Below are positions 39,883 to 47,395 of a stretch of DNA of 64,000 nt, in pieces. Position 1 is the first letter of the stretch, and each line of letters opens with the position of its first letter. A program made the translations under genes and the position numbers. The notes below the pieces were generated by a model that saw only the letters and a list, made by a program, of their open reading frames with translations, ran no database searches and was not told the DNA's origin. This DNA is from CAYNLG01 sp964397995 (GTDB lineage Bacteria; Planctomycetota; Phycisphaerae; FEN-1346), in the NCBI GenBank assembly GCA_964397995.1, contig CAYNLG010000010.1, positions 1 through 64,000 on the forward strand. Direction: 5' to 3'.

Positions 39883-40755
39883 TCAGCGCCGCGTGTCCGC
39901 GAGTTCGTATCCCCACTCCCAGAGGCCGGGGAGTGCGTCGCGGTATTCCACGCTGCCGCTATGGAACAGGTAGTTCGACCCGCAGCCCGGATCGTCGGCG
40001 AAGGGGGCCGAGGCCAAGCGCGGGTGCCACTCCCATCGCACCGTTCCGCCGAGACCCCTCCCGGACCGGAACGGGACGTTGTACTGGCTGCCGACGGTCT
40101 GGCCGGCCGCCCCGCAGAAGAAGAGGATTCGCCGCGCCAGGGCGGGAATCTGCCGCCGCTGCTCCGCGAGGGTGGTGCATTGCGTGATGCCATCGAAGTC
40201 CGGCAGGGGCGCCAGGCCCCACGTGCAGCCCGCCTGGCGCCGCAGGCCCGCCGACGTTCGAAAGAGCACCGCGTTCAGGGCGTAGCTTTCCGGCGGCGCG
40301 TCCTCCAGGGCCGTCCCGGGCGTGGCTCGCTCGTCCAGGAACTGGCGGCCCGTCGTGCCCGCGTTCGGGTCGGCCGGGCACGTGCAGACGGACAGGTCGC
40401 CCAGGTACGGGTACAGGACGATGCTCCAGTGTTCCCCTGGGCTCCCCCAGCCGGGGGCCGGGCGCAGGGGCTTCATCCGGTAGCCCGTCTCGGCCTCGAT
40501 CCGCTCATACAGGGCCAGCGGTGGGTCCTGCGAGAACAGGGGCGGCCACGTGCCGGCGTGGTCCTGCTGGTGGCTGTGATAGGCCAGGCCGATCTGGTGG
40601 AGACGGTTGCGGCACTGGGTGCTGACGGCGGCCCCGTAGGCCCCGCCGAGCGCCCCGATCAGGAGTGCCGCAAGCAAGCCGATGATGGCCACGACGATCA
40701 GCGTCTCCGCCAGCGTCCACCCGGGACGTCGGCCGTCGCCCCGGCCGCCCCTCAT
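39883..40755 (-). CDS. Planctomycete-type prepilin-like protein (second of pair)
   Basis: The 290-residue protein has a basic, Gly/Arg-rich leader and an altered prepilin motif PGWTLAETLIVVAIIGLLAALL with Trp where Phe is usual and Glu at position 5. The rest is a globular domain with several Cys and a C-terminal NYLFHSGSVEY segment that resembles the H-X9-DG end of DUF1559-type proteins abundant in planctomycetes. The ATG overlaps the stop of the upstream gene by four bases. These proteins are exported and probably anchored or assembled via the N-terminal helix; exact role unknown. Confidence 0.72.
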   Translation of the reverse strand: MRGGRGDGRRPGWTLAETLIVVAIIGLLAALLIGALGGAYGAAVSTQCRNRLHQIGLAYHSHQQDHAGTWPPLFSQDPPLALYERIEAETGYRMKPLRPAPGWGSPGEHWSIVLYPYLGDLSVCTCPADPNAGTTGRQFLDERATPGTALEDAPPESYALNAVLFRTSAGLRRQAGCTWGLAPLPDFDGITQCTTLAEQRRQIPALARRILFFCGAAGQTVGSQYNVPFRSGRGLGGTVRWEWHPRLASAPFADDPGCGSNYLFHSGSVEYRDALPGLWEWGYELADTRR

Positions 40756-41642
40756 GGCACCAGGAACGCGTCCCGCCGGTCGCGGGGCACGTTGTGGGGG
40801 TCGTCAGGCCGGCCCTCGTCGGGCCAGTACAGGTTGTCGCGGACGCCGCCGGCGCGCACCGGGCCGCAGAAGGGCGTTTCGTGCCACGCGACGCGGCCGG
40901 AGAGGTAGAGCACGTTCTGCCCCGCGCCGCCGTGGTTCAGGCTGTTGGCTTCGGGCTCCTCGTCGGGCGACACCACCGGCTGCCGCGTCCCGTCCACGCG
41001 CGTGAACGGGTTGCGGTCGGCCACCACCGGCAGGTCGTCCGGGTGCGTGCCGGTGTTGGTGCGGGCGTTGACGGCGGGGGTGACGGCCGCCGACGTGGCC
41101 GGATGCGCGAACTGGTTCTGGTACGAGTACGAGCACCGGCCCCCTGCGACGCGGCGGAGGAACCGCTCTTCCTCCTCCGACGGCGCGGCCGTCTCCGGGT
41201 CCAGCTCCAGGAAGCCCAGGACCGCGTGGTCGAGCATCGGGTTGCGGGTCGGCCGGTCCGCCGTCGCCGGGCACACGAACAGCCGCGCGTCCACGTACTG
41301 CTCGCGGACCAGAACCCACAGGTTGGCCTGGTTGCCGACCGCCCGGGTGGCGGGCCAGGCCGTGGTCCCGGGGGCGTCGGCGCGGCTGGGGACGTGGCGG
41401 CCGTCGACCGGTACGGCCCCGCCCAGGGGGCTGGCCGCCCCGCAGTCCGGCAGGTACCCGTCGTGCTCGTGGGCGTACAGGCGGAGGCCCGTCCCGATCC
41501 GCGCCAGGTTCAGCGCGCACGATGACCGCGCGCTGGCGTCGCGGGCCACCGGCAGGATCGTCACGACGCAGGCCACCATACAGGCCAGGGCGGCGATCGA
41601 AACCAGGGCCTCGGTCAGGGATATCCCGTGCCGGGAGGTCAT
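40752..41642 (-). CDS. Planctomycete-type prepilin-like protein (first of pair)
   Basis: The 296-residue protein starts with a short leader MTSRHG and the helix ISLTEALVSIAALACMVACVV with Glu at position 5 of the mature form, an atypical prepilin motif lacking the leading Phe. The soluble domain contains an HGGAGQNVLYLSGRV segment near the C-terminus, the H-X9-DG-like motif with Ser for Asp. It is followed by a similar gene with a four-base overlap, suggesting that the two products act together. No pilus genes are adjacent, but the pilus operon at 12.7-26 kb is on the same contig. Confidence 0.7.
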   Translation of the reverse strand: MTSRHGISLTEALVSIAALACMVACVVTILPVARDASARSSCALNLARIGTGLRLYAHEHDGYLPDCGAASPLGGAVPVDGRHVPSRADAPGTTAWPATRAVGNQANLWVLVREQYVDARLFVCPATADRPTRNPMLDHAVLGFLELDPETAAPSEEEERFLRRVAGGRCSYSYQNQFAHPATSAAVTPAVNARTNTGTHPDDLPVVADRNPFTRVDGTRQPVVSPDEEPEANSLNHGGAGQNVLYLSGRVAWHETPFCGPVRAGGVRDNLYWPDEGRPDDPHNVPRDRRDAFLVP

Positions 41643-41785
41643 GGTCGGGGTCCGTCGATTCGTTCGACGTGCGGCGACACCCCAATAGCCGCACCATTGT
41701 GAGCGCAGGCCGGTGCCGCCTGCAACTGCTTTTTCCGCGCACGTGCGCCGCCGCCCGGGGTCGCGCACGCGGCGGCCGATTCCGG

Positions 41786-41815
41786 TTGCCCGCCCGAGCG
41801 TGCCGCGGGTACAAT
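41786..41815 (+). promoter_or_regulatory. Promoter of the epimerase gene
   Basis: TTGCCC (41786-41791) and TACAAT (41810-41815) are 18 bases apart, 25 bases before the ATG. Confidence 0.6.
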
Positions 41816-41840
41816 GCCCGCACGGATTCGAGGGCAAGCC

Positions 41841-42857
41841 ATGGCGGGACGGGCCGCGTTCGTCACCGGGGCAACGGGAATGGTCGGCAGCCACCTGGCG
41901 CGCCGCCTGCTTGACGAGGGGTGGCACGTCCGGGCGCTGGCACGGCCCGGCAGCGACACGGCTTTGCTGCGCGAGTGGGGCGTCGACCTTGTCGAGGGCG
42001 ACGTCACCGACCCCGCCGGCACCTTCACCGGTCCCATGGAGGACGCCGAAGCCGTCTTCCACTGTGCCGCCCTCGTCTCGGACTGGGCCTCCTTGGACGA
42101 GATGGTCCGCGTCAACGTCGAAGGGACCCGCCACCTTGCCGAGGCGGCCATTGCGTGCGGCACGATCCGGCGGTTCGTCTTCCTGAGTTCGATGGTCGTC
42201 TTTGGCATGGACCCGCAACGGGACCTGGACGAGACGGCGCCCGTCGTCCGCACGCACGACCACTACAACGAAACCAAGATCCAGTCGGAACTGCTCGTCC
42301 AGAAGCTGGCCCGAGAGCGGAGCCTGCCGGCGGTCATCATCCGCCCTCCCTACATCTACGGGCCGCGCGACCGCCAGTTCCTGCCGCGCATCCTTTCCCT
42401 GCTCCAGTCCGGCCAGTTCAAGTTCATCGGCAGCGGGGACCAGCCGTTCACCCTGTGCGCGGTGCGGAACCTTGTCGACCTGATCATGCGAGCCGTCGAG
42501 ACGCCTGGCGCCGAGGGCGAGGTCTTCCTGGCTACCGACGGCGAGTCCACCACCCGCCGCCGCTTCATCGAGATCGTCTGCGAGGAGATGGGCTACGAGA
42601 TGCCCACGCAGCACGTGCCGGTGTGGCTGGCGCGGCTGGTGCGGCCGCTGATCGAAGGCATCCATGCCCTCAAGCGCGGCGAGGAGCCGCCGCTCATCAA
42701 CCGCTTCAAGCTCAAGTTCATGGTTACGCCGATGACGTTCCGCATCGACAAGGCCCGCCGCGTCCTCGGCTACGACCCGCTCATCGACACCGAGGCCGGC
42801 CTGCGCGAGGCACTCGCCTGGTTCCGGGAGACGGTGCCGGAGCTTGCCCCCCGGTAG
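41841..42857 (+). CDS. NAD-dependent epimerase/dehydratase (extended SDR)
   Basis: The 338-residue protein has the Rossmann motif TGATGMVGSHLARRL (GxxGxxG at 10-16), an SSM strand in FLSSMVVFG and the catalytic YxxxK in HYNETK. A C-terminal region with RFIEIVCEEMGYE shapes the substrate site. The closest classes are 3-beta-hydroxysteroid dehydrogenase/isomerase-like and nucleotide-sugar epimerases; the PPYIYGPRDRQFLPRI segment is shared by both. Specific substrate unknown. Start chosen by the Rossmann motif. The gene is followed by the convergent rsmA, six bases apart. Confidence 0.88.
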   Translation: MAGRAAFVTGATGMVGSHLARRLLDEGWHVRALARPGSDTALLREWGVDLVEGDVTDPAGTFTGPMEDAEAVFHCAALVSDWASLDEMVRVNVEGTRHLAEAAIACGTIRRFVFLSSMVVFGMDPQRDLDETAPVVRTHDHYNETKIQSELLVQKLARERSLPAVIIRPPYIYGPRDRQFLPRILSLLQSGQFKFIGSGDQPFTLCAVRNLVDLIMRAVETPGAEGEVFLATDGESTTRRRFIEIVCEEMGYEMPTQHVPVWLARLVRPLIEGIHALKRGEEPPLINRFKLKFMVTPMTFRIDKARRVLGYDPLIDTEAGLREALAWFRETVPELAPR

Positions 42858-42863
42858 GCGGCG

Positions 42864-43766
42864 TCACGCGTCGCCGGGCGGCTCGGACGCCAGGCGGTTC
42901 GCCAGTTCCACCACCGCCTCGACCGGATACGTCTCGCCGCGCGCTTCCGGGTTGAGGCCGATCGCGCGAAGCCGCGCCGCCCACGGCTCCGGGACGTCTT
43001 CGCCGAGGGGCGCCAGGGCCAGGCTCTTCGGGGCGCGCTTCCGCCGGTGCCCGAACAGACCTTCCACCACCTGCCGCAACAGCCCCAGGTCCGCGATCCG
43101 CCGCCGCCGCGCACGGCTCGGCCACAACCGCACCATCGACGACCAGACCTTCGGCCGTGGCCAGAAGACGCTGGGAGGCAGACGCCGCAGCGTCTCCACC
43201 TCGGCCAGCGCCTGGACCAGCACCGTGACCGGCCCGTAGGCCTTCGTGCCCGGCGCCGCCGCCAGACGCTCGGCCACCTCCTCCTGGACGGTGAAGACGA
43301 AGAGGCGCGGCACGGGGCCGTCGATCAGGAGGTCCACGAGCAAGGGAGTTGCGGCGGCGTACGGCAGGTTCGCCACCAGCTTCAGCCGGCCGCCGGCCGC
43401 CTCCGCCCGCGCCCGCACCGTCTCCAGCACCTCGGGGTCCAGGTGGTGCTTGTCGCGGAGCACGTCGGCGACCAGCAGGTCCACGTTCTCGTGTCCGGCC
43501 AGCCGCATGCGCGCCACGTCCGCCAGGGCCGGGTCCACTTCGACGGTCACCACGTGGCCCGCCTCGGCCGCCAGCAGCTCCGTCAGGTTGCCTGGCCCGG
43601 TCCCGACCTCGAGGACGACGTCGTCCGGGTCGATCTGGGCCTCGCGAACGAGAATCTGGAGCAGGTTGCCGTCGACCAGGAAGTGCTGCCCGAGCCGCCG
43701 CTGGGGACGCAGGCCGGCCGCCTGAAGGGCGTCGCGCAGCTCGTGAAGCGTGGCGGGGTGGGGCAC
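42864..43766 (-). CDS. rsmA: 16S rRNA (adenine1518/1519-N6)-dimethyltransferase (RsmA/KsgA)
   Basis: RsmA dimethylates two adjacent adenines in helix 45 of 16S rRNA late in 30S assembly. The 300-residue protein has the N-terminal RRLGQHFLVD, the SAM loop EVGTGPGNLTE, DPALADVAR and the catalytic motif NLPYAAATPLL (family consensus NLPY). The C-terminal domain is helical. The GTG start follows GAAAGG. It lies 43 bases after pdxA, the same pdxA-ksgA order as in E. coli, so it is probably in the ribE-pdxA-rsmA transcript. Confidence 0.93.
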   Translation of the reverse strand: MPHPATLHELRDALQAAGLRPQRRLGQHFLVDGNLLQILVREAQIDPDDVVLEVGTGPGNLTELLAAEAGHVVTVEVDPALADVARMRLAGHENVDLLVADVLRDKHHLDPEVLETVRARAEAAGGRLKLVANLPYAAATPLLVDLLIDGPVPRLFVFTVQEEVAERLAAAPGTKAYGPVTVLVQALAEVETLRRLPPSVFWPRPKVWSSMVRLWPSRARRRRIADLGLLRQVVEGLFGHRRKRAPKSLALAPLGEDVPEPWAARLRAIGLNPEARGETYPVEAVVELANRLASEPPGDA

Positions 43767-43809
43767 GGCGTGCCTTTCGCCGGAGTCGGATTGGATGGGG
43801 CCGGGCGCG

Positions 43810-44811
43810 TCAGGCCCCCGGCCGCCCGTGGCGGACCATCTCGACCGCCAGCCGCAGGGCCGCCCGCATACTGTGCGGGTCGGCCTGCCCGCGGCCGGCG
43901 ATGTCGAAGGCCGTCCCGTGGTCGGGGCTCGTCCGCACCACCGGCAGCCCCAGCGTCACGTTGACCGAGTCCTCGAACGCGACCGTCTTGATCGGGATCA
44001 GGCCCTGGTCGTGGTACATCGCGACCATGCAGTCGTAGCGGCCCTGCATCGCCTGGCGGAACGCCGTATCCGGCGGAAGCGGCCCGAAGGCGGCCATGCC
44101 CTCGGCGCCGGCCTGCTCGACCGCCGGGGCGATGATCTCGCGCTCCTCGTGCCCGAAGCGGCCCGCCTCCCCGGCGTGCGGGTTCAGGCCGCACACGCCG
44201 AGGCGCGGCCGCTCCAAGCCGAACCGCTCCTTGAGCGCCCGGTCCGCCAGCCGCATCACCCGCAGGATGCCCTCGGTCGTCAAGCTGTGGATCGCCTCAA
44301 GCAGCGAGACGTGGATCGTCGCGAGCACCACCCGGAACGGCCCCCCCGCGAAGAGCATCGCCACCTCACCGGCCTCCAGCTTCTCGGCCAGCAGCTCCGT
44401 GTGCCCCGGCCACGGGTGCCCCGCCAGTTTCACGGCTTGCTTGCTGATCGGCGCCGTGACGATGGCGTCCACCCGGCCGGCCCGTGCGGCGTCGATGGCG
44501 GCCCGGATCGACCGGACGGCGGCCCGGCCGCTCGCGGCCGAGGGCCGGCCCACCTCGATGCCCGCGAGGCTCAGGCCCGGCACCTCCACCAGGCCCAGGC
44601 CCCGCGGCGCCGCGTTCGGCGCCATCGGCGCGGCTTCCGGGCAGTCGCCGCCGGCGAGGGCCGCCCAGGCGGCGCGGGGCCCGACGTACAGGGCCATATC
44701 GGCCAGGTCCCGGACGGCGGGCTCGGCCAGCGCCTTCCGCACCACCTCCGGGCCGATGCCGGCCGGGTCGCCCAGGGTCAGCGCCACGCGGGGTCGAGCG
44801 GCCTCAGCCAT
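43810..44811 (-). CDS. pdxA: 4-hydroxythreonine-4-phosphate dehydrogenase (PdxA)
   Basis: PdxA oxidises 4-phosphohydroxy-L-threonine in the DXP-dependent vitamin B6 pathway, using divalent metal and NAD. The 333-residue protein has TLGDPAGIGPEV at the start, PISKQAV, the metal-ligand GHTELLAE, YHDQGLIPIK and the C-terminal TSPDHGTAFDIAG. All are diagnostic of PdxA. It starts eight bases inside the end of ribE, a tight translational coupling between B2 and B6 cofactor genes. pdxJ is not in this window. Confidence 0.95.
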   Translation of the reverse strand: MAEAARPRVALTLGDPAGIGPEVVRKALAEPAVRDLADMALYVGPRAAWAALAGGDCPEAAPMAPNAAPRGLGLVEVPGLSLAGIEVGRPSAASGRAAVRSIRAAIDAARAGRVDAIVTAPISKQAVKLAGHPWPGHTELLAEKLEAGEVAMLFAGGPFRVVLATIHVSLLEAIHSLTTEGILRVMRLADRALKERFGLERPRLGVCGLNPHAGEAGRFGHEEREIIAPAVEQAGAEGMAAFGPLPPDTAFRQAMQGRYDCMVAMYHDQGLIPIKTVAFEDSVNVTLGLPVVRTSPDHGTAFDIAGRGQADPHSMRAALRLAVEMVRHGRPGA

Positions 44812-45478
44812 GGTCCGCGTCCTGCATGTACCCGCTCTGCCGCAGGGCTGCCGCCAGCCGCGCGTCCGCCGAGACCCCGTCGGCGGCACCGAGCGCCCCG
44901 AGGGCGCGCCGGACGTACTTGGCGAGCAGGTCGGTCTCCAGGTTCACCCGGTCGCCGGGGGCCAGGTGGCGCAGGGTCGTCTCGCGGAGGGTCGTCGGCA
45001 CGAGCGTCACGCGGAACGCCCCGCCGGCGACGTCCACCACCGTCAGGCTGACGCCGTCGATCGCGACGCTGCCCTTCGGGGCGATCTCCGGCAGGCATGC
45101 CGCCGGCGCCCGGACACCGAGCCACCAGCCCCCCCCCCGCTCGCCGCTCTCGATCACCTCGCCGGTGCCATCGACGTGGCCGGCGACAAAGTGCCCGTCC
45201 AGCCGCCCGTCCAAGCGCAGGCTCCGTTCCACGTTCACGGGCGTCCCGGGCCGCCACGCCCCCAGGGTCGTGCGTGCGAGCGACTCGGCCACCGTGTCGA
45301 ACGCCGCCACGGTGCCGTCGAGGCCGGTCACCGTCTGGCAGCAGCCCGAGAGGGCGATCGAGTCCCCCGGCCGCACCCCCTCGGCCGCCGGCCCCAGGTC
45401 GACGCGCAGGATGAGCGACGGCCCGCGGCGGGTGGCGGCCGTGACGCGGCCGACCGTCTCGATGAGCCCCGTGAACAT
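44804..45478 (-). CDS. ribE: Riboflavin synthase alpha subunit
   Basis: It dismutates two 6,7-dimethyl-8-ribityllumazine molecules to riboflavin. The 224-residue protein has the characteristic start MFTGLIE, the two internally similar lumazine-binding domains, each with a GHVDG-like or TTL-type motif: SGCCQTV in the first, then GHFVAGHVDGTG and DGVSLTV in the second. The ATG has no good ribosome-binding site and lies about two bases after the predicted transcript start. No FMN riboswitch was seen. It begins a ribE-pdxA-rsmA unit. Confidence 0.94.
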   Translation of the reverse strand: MFTGLIETVGRVTAATRRGPSLILRVDLGPAAEGVRPGDSIALSGCCQTVTGLDGTVAAFDTVAESLARTTLGAWRPGTPVNVERSLRLDGRLDGHFVAGHVDGTGEVIESGERGGGWWLGVRAPAACLPEIAPKGSVAIDGVSLTVVDVAGGAFRVTLVPTTLRETTLRHLAPGDRVNLETDLLAKYVRRALGALGAADGVSADARLAAALRQSGYMQDADHG

Positions 45479-45485
45479 GGGCGCC

Positions 45486-45515
45486 ATCGTAGACCCCCCG
45501 CCCGGCAACCGTCAA
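45486..45515 (-). promoter_or_regulatory. Promoter of ribE-pdxA-rsmA
   Basis: On the minus strand TTGACG (45510-45515) and TACGAT (45486-45491) are 18 bases apart. It is divergent from the MATE promoter. Confidence 0.5.
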
Positions 45516-45542
45516 GCGTCCGCGACCTCGGGCGGCAAGTGG

Positions 45543-45570
45543 TTGCGTGCCGCCGCGCCGGGGCTATACT
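45543..45570 (+). promoter_or_regulatory. Promoter of the MATE transporter gene
   Basis: TTGCGT (45543-45548) and TATACT (45565-45570) are 16 bases apart, 36 bases before the GTG. Confidence 0.55.
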
Positions 45571-45606
45571 GCCGCCTGCTGCCGCATCGGGGTGAGGCCG
45601 ACCGCC

Positions 45607-47058
45607 GTGACTGCCGCCGACACGTCTTCGCTTCTCGAGACGGACGACCCGGCGCCCTTCTTCGGCGTCAGGGAAGTGCTGCGCCTCGCCTGGCCCAGCG
45701 TCCTCAACACCGTCAGCCTGACGGTCATGCAGTTCATCGACGGGTTCATGGTCTCCACCCTCGGGGACAGGGAACTCGGGGCCCAGATGGGCGGGGCGAT
45801 GACGCACTTCGTCCCCGTCGTCTTCTTCATGGGCATCGTCTCCTGCGTGAACACGTTCGCCTCGCAGCACCTCGGGGCGGGCCGCCCCAAACGCGCCGCC
45901 GCCTACGGATGGCAGGGCATCTGGCTCTCGCTGGCGGCGGGGGCCTTCCTGTTCACCGTCGGGTGGCCGCTGGCACCGAAGCTCTTCGCGCTGGCGGGGC
46001 ACGAGGCCCCCGTCCAGGCGCTGGAGACCCAGTACTTCCGCATCCTGCTCTTCGCGGGCGGGTTCGTCCTGGCCGCGCGGGCCATCGGCAACTTCTTCAT
46101 CGGCATCCATCTGCCGACCGTGCCGCTTGCCGCCGGTGTGATTGCCAACGTGGTGAACGTGGTCGTGAACTACGGCCTCATCTTCGGGAAGTTTGGGCTG
46201 CCGGAGCTCGGTTTCCCCGGTGCGGCCATCGGGACGGTGATCGGCTGCACGGTCGAAGCCCTGATCCTCTTCGGCCTCTTCACCCTCGGGGCCCTCGCCC
46301 GGGAGTACGGCGTCTGGAAGGCCTGCCGCCTCGACCTCCCGGCGCTCAAGGACCTGCTGAAGGTCGGTTCGCCGGCCGGGGCCGCCATGGTCGGAGACGT
46401 CCTCATGTGGACGATCTTCACCCTGGGCGTGGTCGCGAGCTTCGGAACCAAGTACCTGGCCGCCGGGGCCATCCTCAGCCGGTACATGCACCTGTGCTTC
46501 ATGCCGGCCATCGGGGTGAGCATCGCCACGACGGCCATCGTCGGCCGCCACTGCGGGGCGAACCGGACCGACCTCGCCCGACGCCGCACCTATGCCGCCA
46601 TCGCCGTCGTCGAGCTCTACGTCCTCGCGCTCGGGACGCTGCTCTGGGTCTTCCGCGACCCGCTCGTCGGCGTCTTCAACAGGCAGGGCGACCCTCATGT
46701 CCAGGCCATCACGACCGGCATCTTCTTCTTCATCCCCGCCAGCCAGGCCTTCGACGGGGTGGCCATCATCCTCATCGGCGCCCTCCGCGGCGCCGGCGAC
46801 ACCTTTTGGCCGGCGGTCATCCACGGCGTCTGCGGCTGGGGCGTCGGCCTGGGCGGCGCGGCCCTGGTCCGGTGGCTGGCCCCGGGGCTCGGTGTCGCGG
46901 GGCCGTACTGCATGATGGGCCTGTTCATCGCGCTGCTGGCCGTCGGCCTCTTCATCCGGTTCCGGTCCGGCGCCTGGCGGAAGATCAGCCTGGCCCAGCC
47001 GGGCGAGGCCCCGCTCATACCGGGGGTGCCTGTGCCGCCCCCCGACGAGACGGCCTGA
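45607..47058 (+). CDS. MATE family multidrug/toxin extrusion transporter
   Basis: The 483-residue protein has about twelve transmembrane helices. It shows the MATE hallmarks of two six-helix halves, with SVLNTVSLTVMQFIDGFMVSTLG near the start and a similar PAGAAMVGDVLMWTIFTLGVVASFG region starting the second half. Such proteins exchange sodium or protons for cationic drugs or metabolites. The GTG start has GTGAGG upstream. A C-terminal tail with several prolines is short. Substrate cannot be predicted. Confidence 0.92.
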   Translation: MTAADTSSLLETDDPAPFFGVREVLRLAWPSVLNTVSLTVMQFIDGFMVSTLGDRELGAQMGGAMTHFVPVVFFMGIVSCVNTFASQHLGAGRPKRAAAYGWQGIWLSLAAGAFLFTVGWPLAPKLFALAGHEAPVQALETQYFRILLFAGGFVLAARAIGNFFIGIHLPTVPLAAGVIANVVNVVVNYGLIFGKFGLPELGFPGAAIGTVIGCTVEALILFGLFTLGALAREYGVWKACRLDLPALKDLLKVGSPAGAAMVGDVLMWTIFTLGVVASFGTKYLAAGAILSRYMHLCFMPAIGVSIATTAIVGRHCGANRTDLARRRTYAAIAVVELYVLALGTLLWVFRDPLVGVFNRQGDPHVQAITTGIFFFIPASQAFDGVAIILIGALRGAGDTFWPAVIHGVCGWGVGLGGAALVRWLAPGLGVAGPYCMMGLFIALLAVGLFIRFRSGAWRKISLAQPGEAPLIPGVPVPPPDETA

Positions 47059-47105
47059 GCCGGGCCCGCGGCGAGGGCGCCGCGGCGCCGAGAGCGAATA
47101 AACAA

Positions 47106-47133
47106 TTGACCCCCCTCGGACCGACAGTATAGT
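47106..47133 (+). promoter_or_regulatory. Promoter of the cimA-valS attenuator
   Basis: TTGACC (47106-47111) and TATAGT (47128-47133) are 16 bases apart. Transcription would start near 47140, 45 bases before the leader peptide. Confidence 0.65.
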
Positions 47134-47184
47134 AGGTATGAGACGGATCGCCCGGCGCCGCCGGGCCCGAAAGGAGTTGTTTGC

Positions 47185-47286
47185 GTGTCACCCCTGGCCA
47201 CAGCTTGCCGTCGTGGGAAGCGGGCGGGGGCGGCGCGCGCCGGTATCGTCGGGGTCGCGGTAACGCGCGGAGGACCCCGGGCCTAG
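47185..47286 (+). CDS. 33-residue leader peptide of the cimA-valS operon
   Basis: A GTG eight bases after AAAGGAG (47170-47176) opens a 33-residue frame ending at 47284-47286. Its tail codes ...G-I-V-G-V-A-V-T (Ile/Val codons at 47245-47262), the branched-chain amino acids made by the pathway downstream. The last codons overlap the antiterminator 5' arm (47273-47281). That is the geometry of a ribosome-sensing attenuator: a ribosome stalled at the Ile/Val codons would leave that arm free, while one reaching the stop would cover it. The peptide itself probably has no function. Confidence 0.6.
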   Translation: MSPLATACRRGKRAGAARAGIVGVAVTRGGPRA

Positions 47287-47307
47287 CCGGACATCGGCCG
47301 GAACGCC

Positions 47308-47339
47308 ACCCCGGGGTCTTGCGGCTCCGGGGTTTTTTT
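47308..47339 (+). terminator. Attenuator terminator with competing antiterminator before cimA
   Basis: The stem ACCCCGG (47308-47314) with CCGGGGT (47327-47333) is followed by seven T (47333-47339), an intrinsic terminator 56 bases before cimA. The upstream GACCCCGGG (47273-47281) is exactly complementary to CCCGGGGTC (47310-47318), which overlaps the 5' arm of the terminator, so the two structures exclude each other. Confidence 0.75.
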
Positions 47340-47395
47340 GTCGGCCGACCCCGGCGCCGGGCTCCCTGACGGCCGACGCACCAGAGGCACCCGCC

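Noticed and set aside
39696..40193. PEP-CTERM gene extended upstream to 40193
   Set aside because: The extension passes through the neighbouring prepilin-like gene and hides the signal peptide at 39695.
44484..47132. An 882-codon plus-strand frame and similar long frames at 58359-62138 and 35975-38293
   Set aside because: They overlap several well-supported genes on the other strand or in other frames and have no recognisable domains.
47138..47263. Alternative 41-codon leader beginning with an ATG near the transcript start
   Set aside because: It begins upstream of the predicted transcript start, lacks a ribosome-binding site and is Arg-rich without Ile/Val codons.
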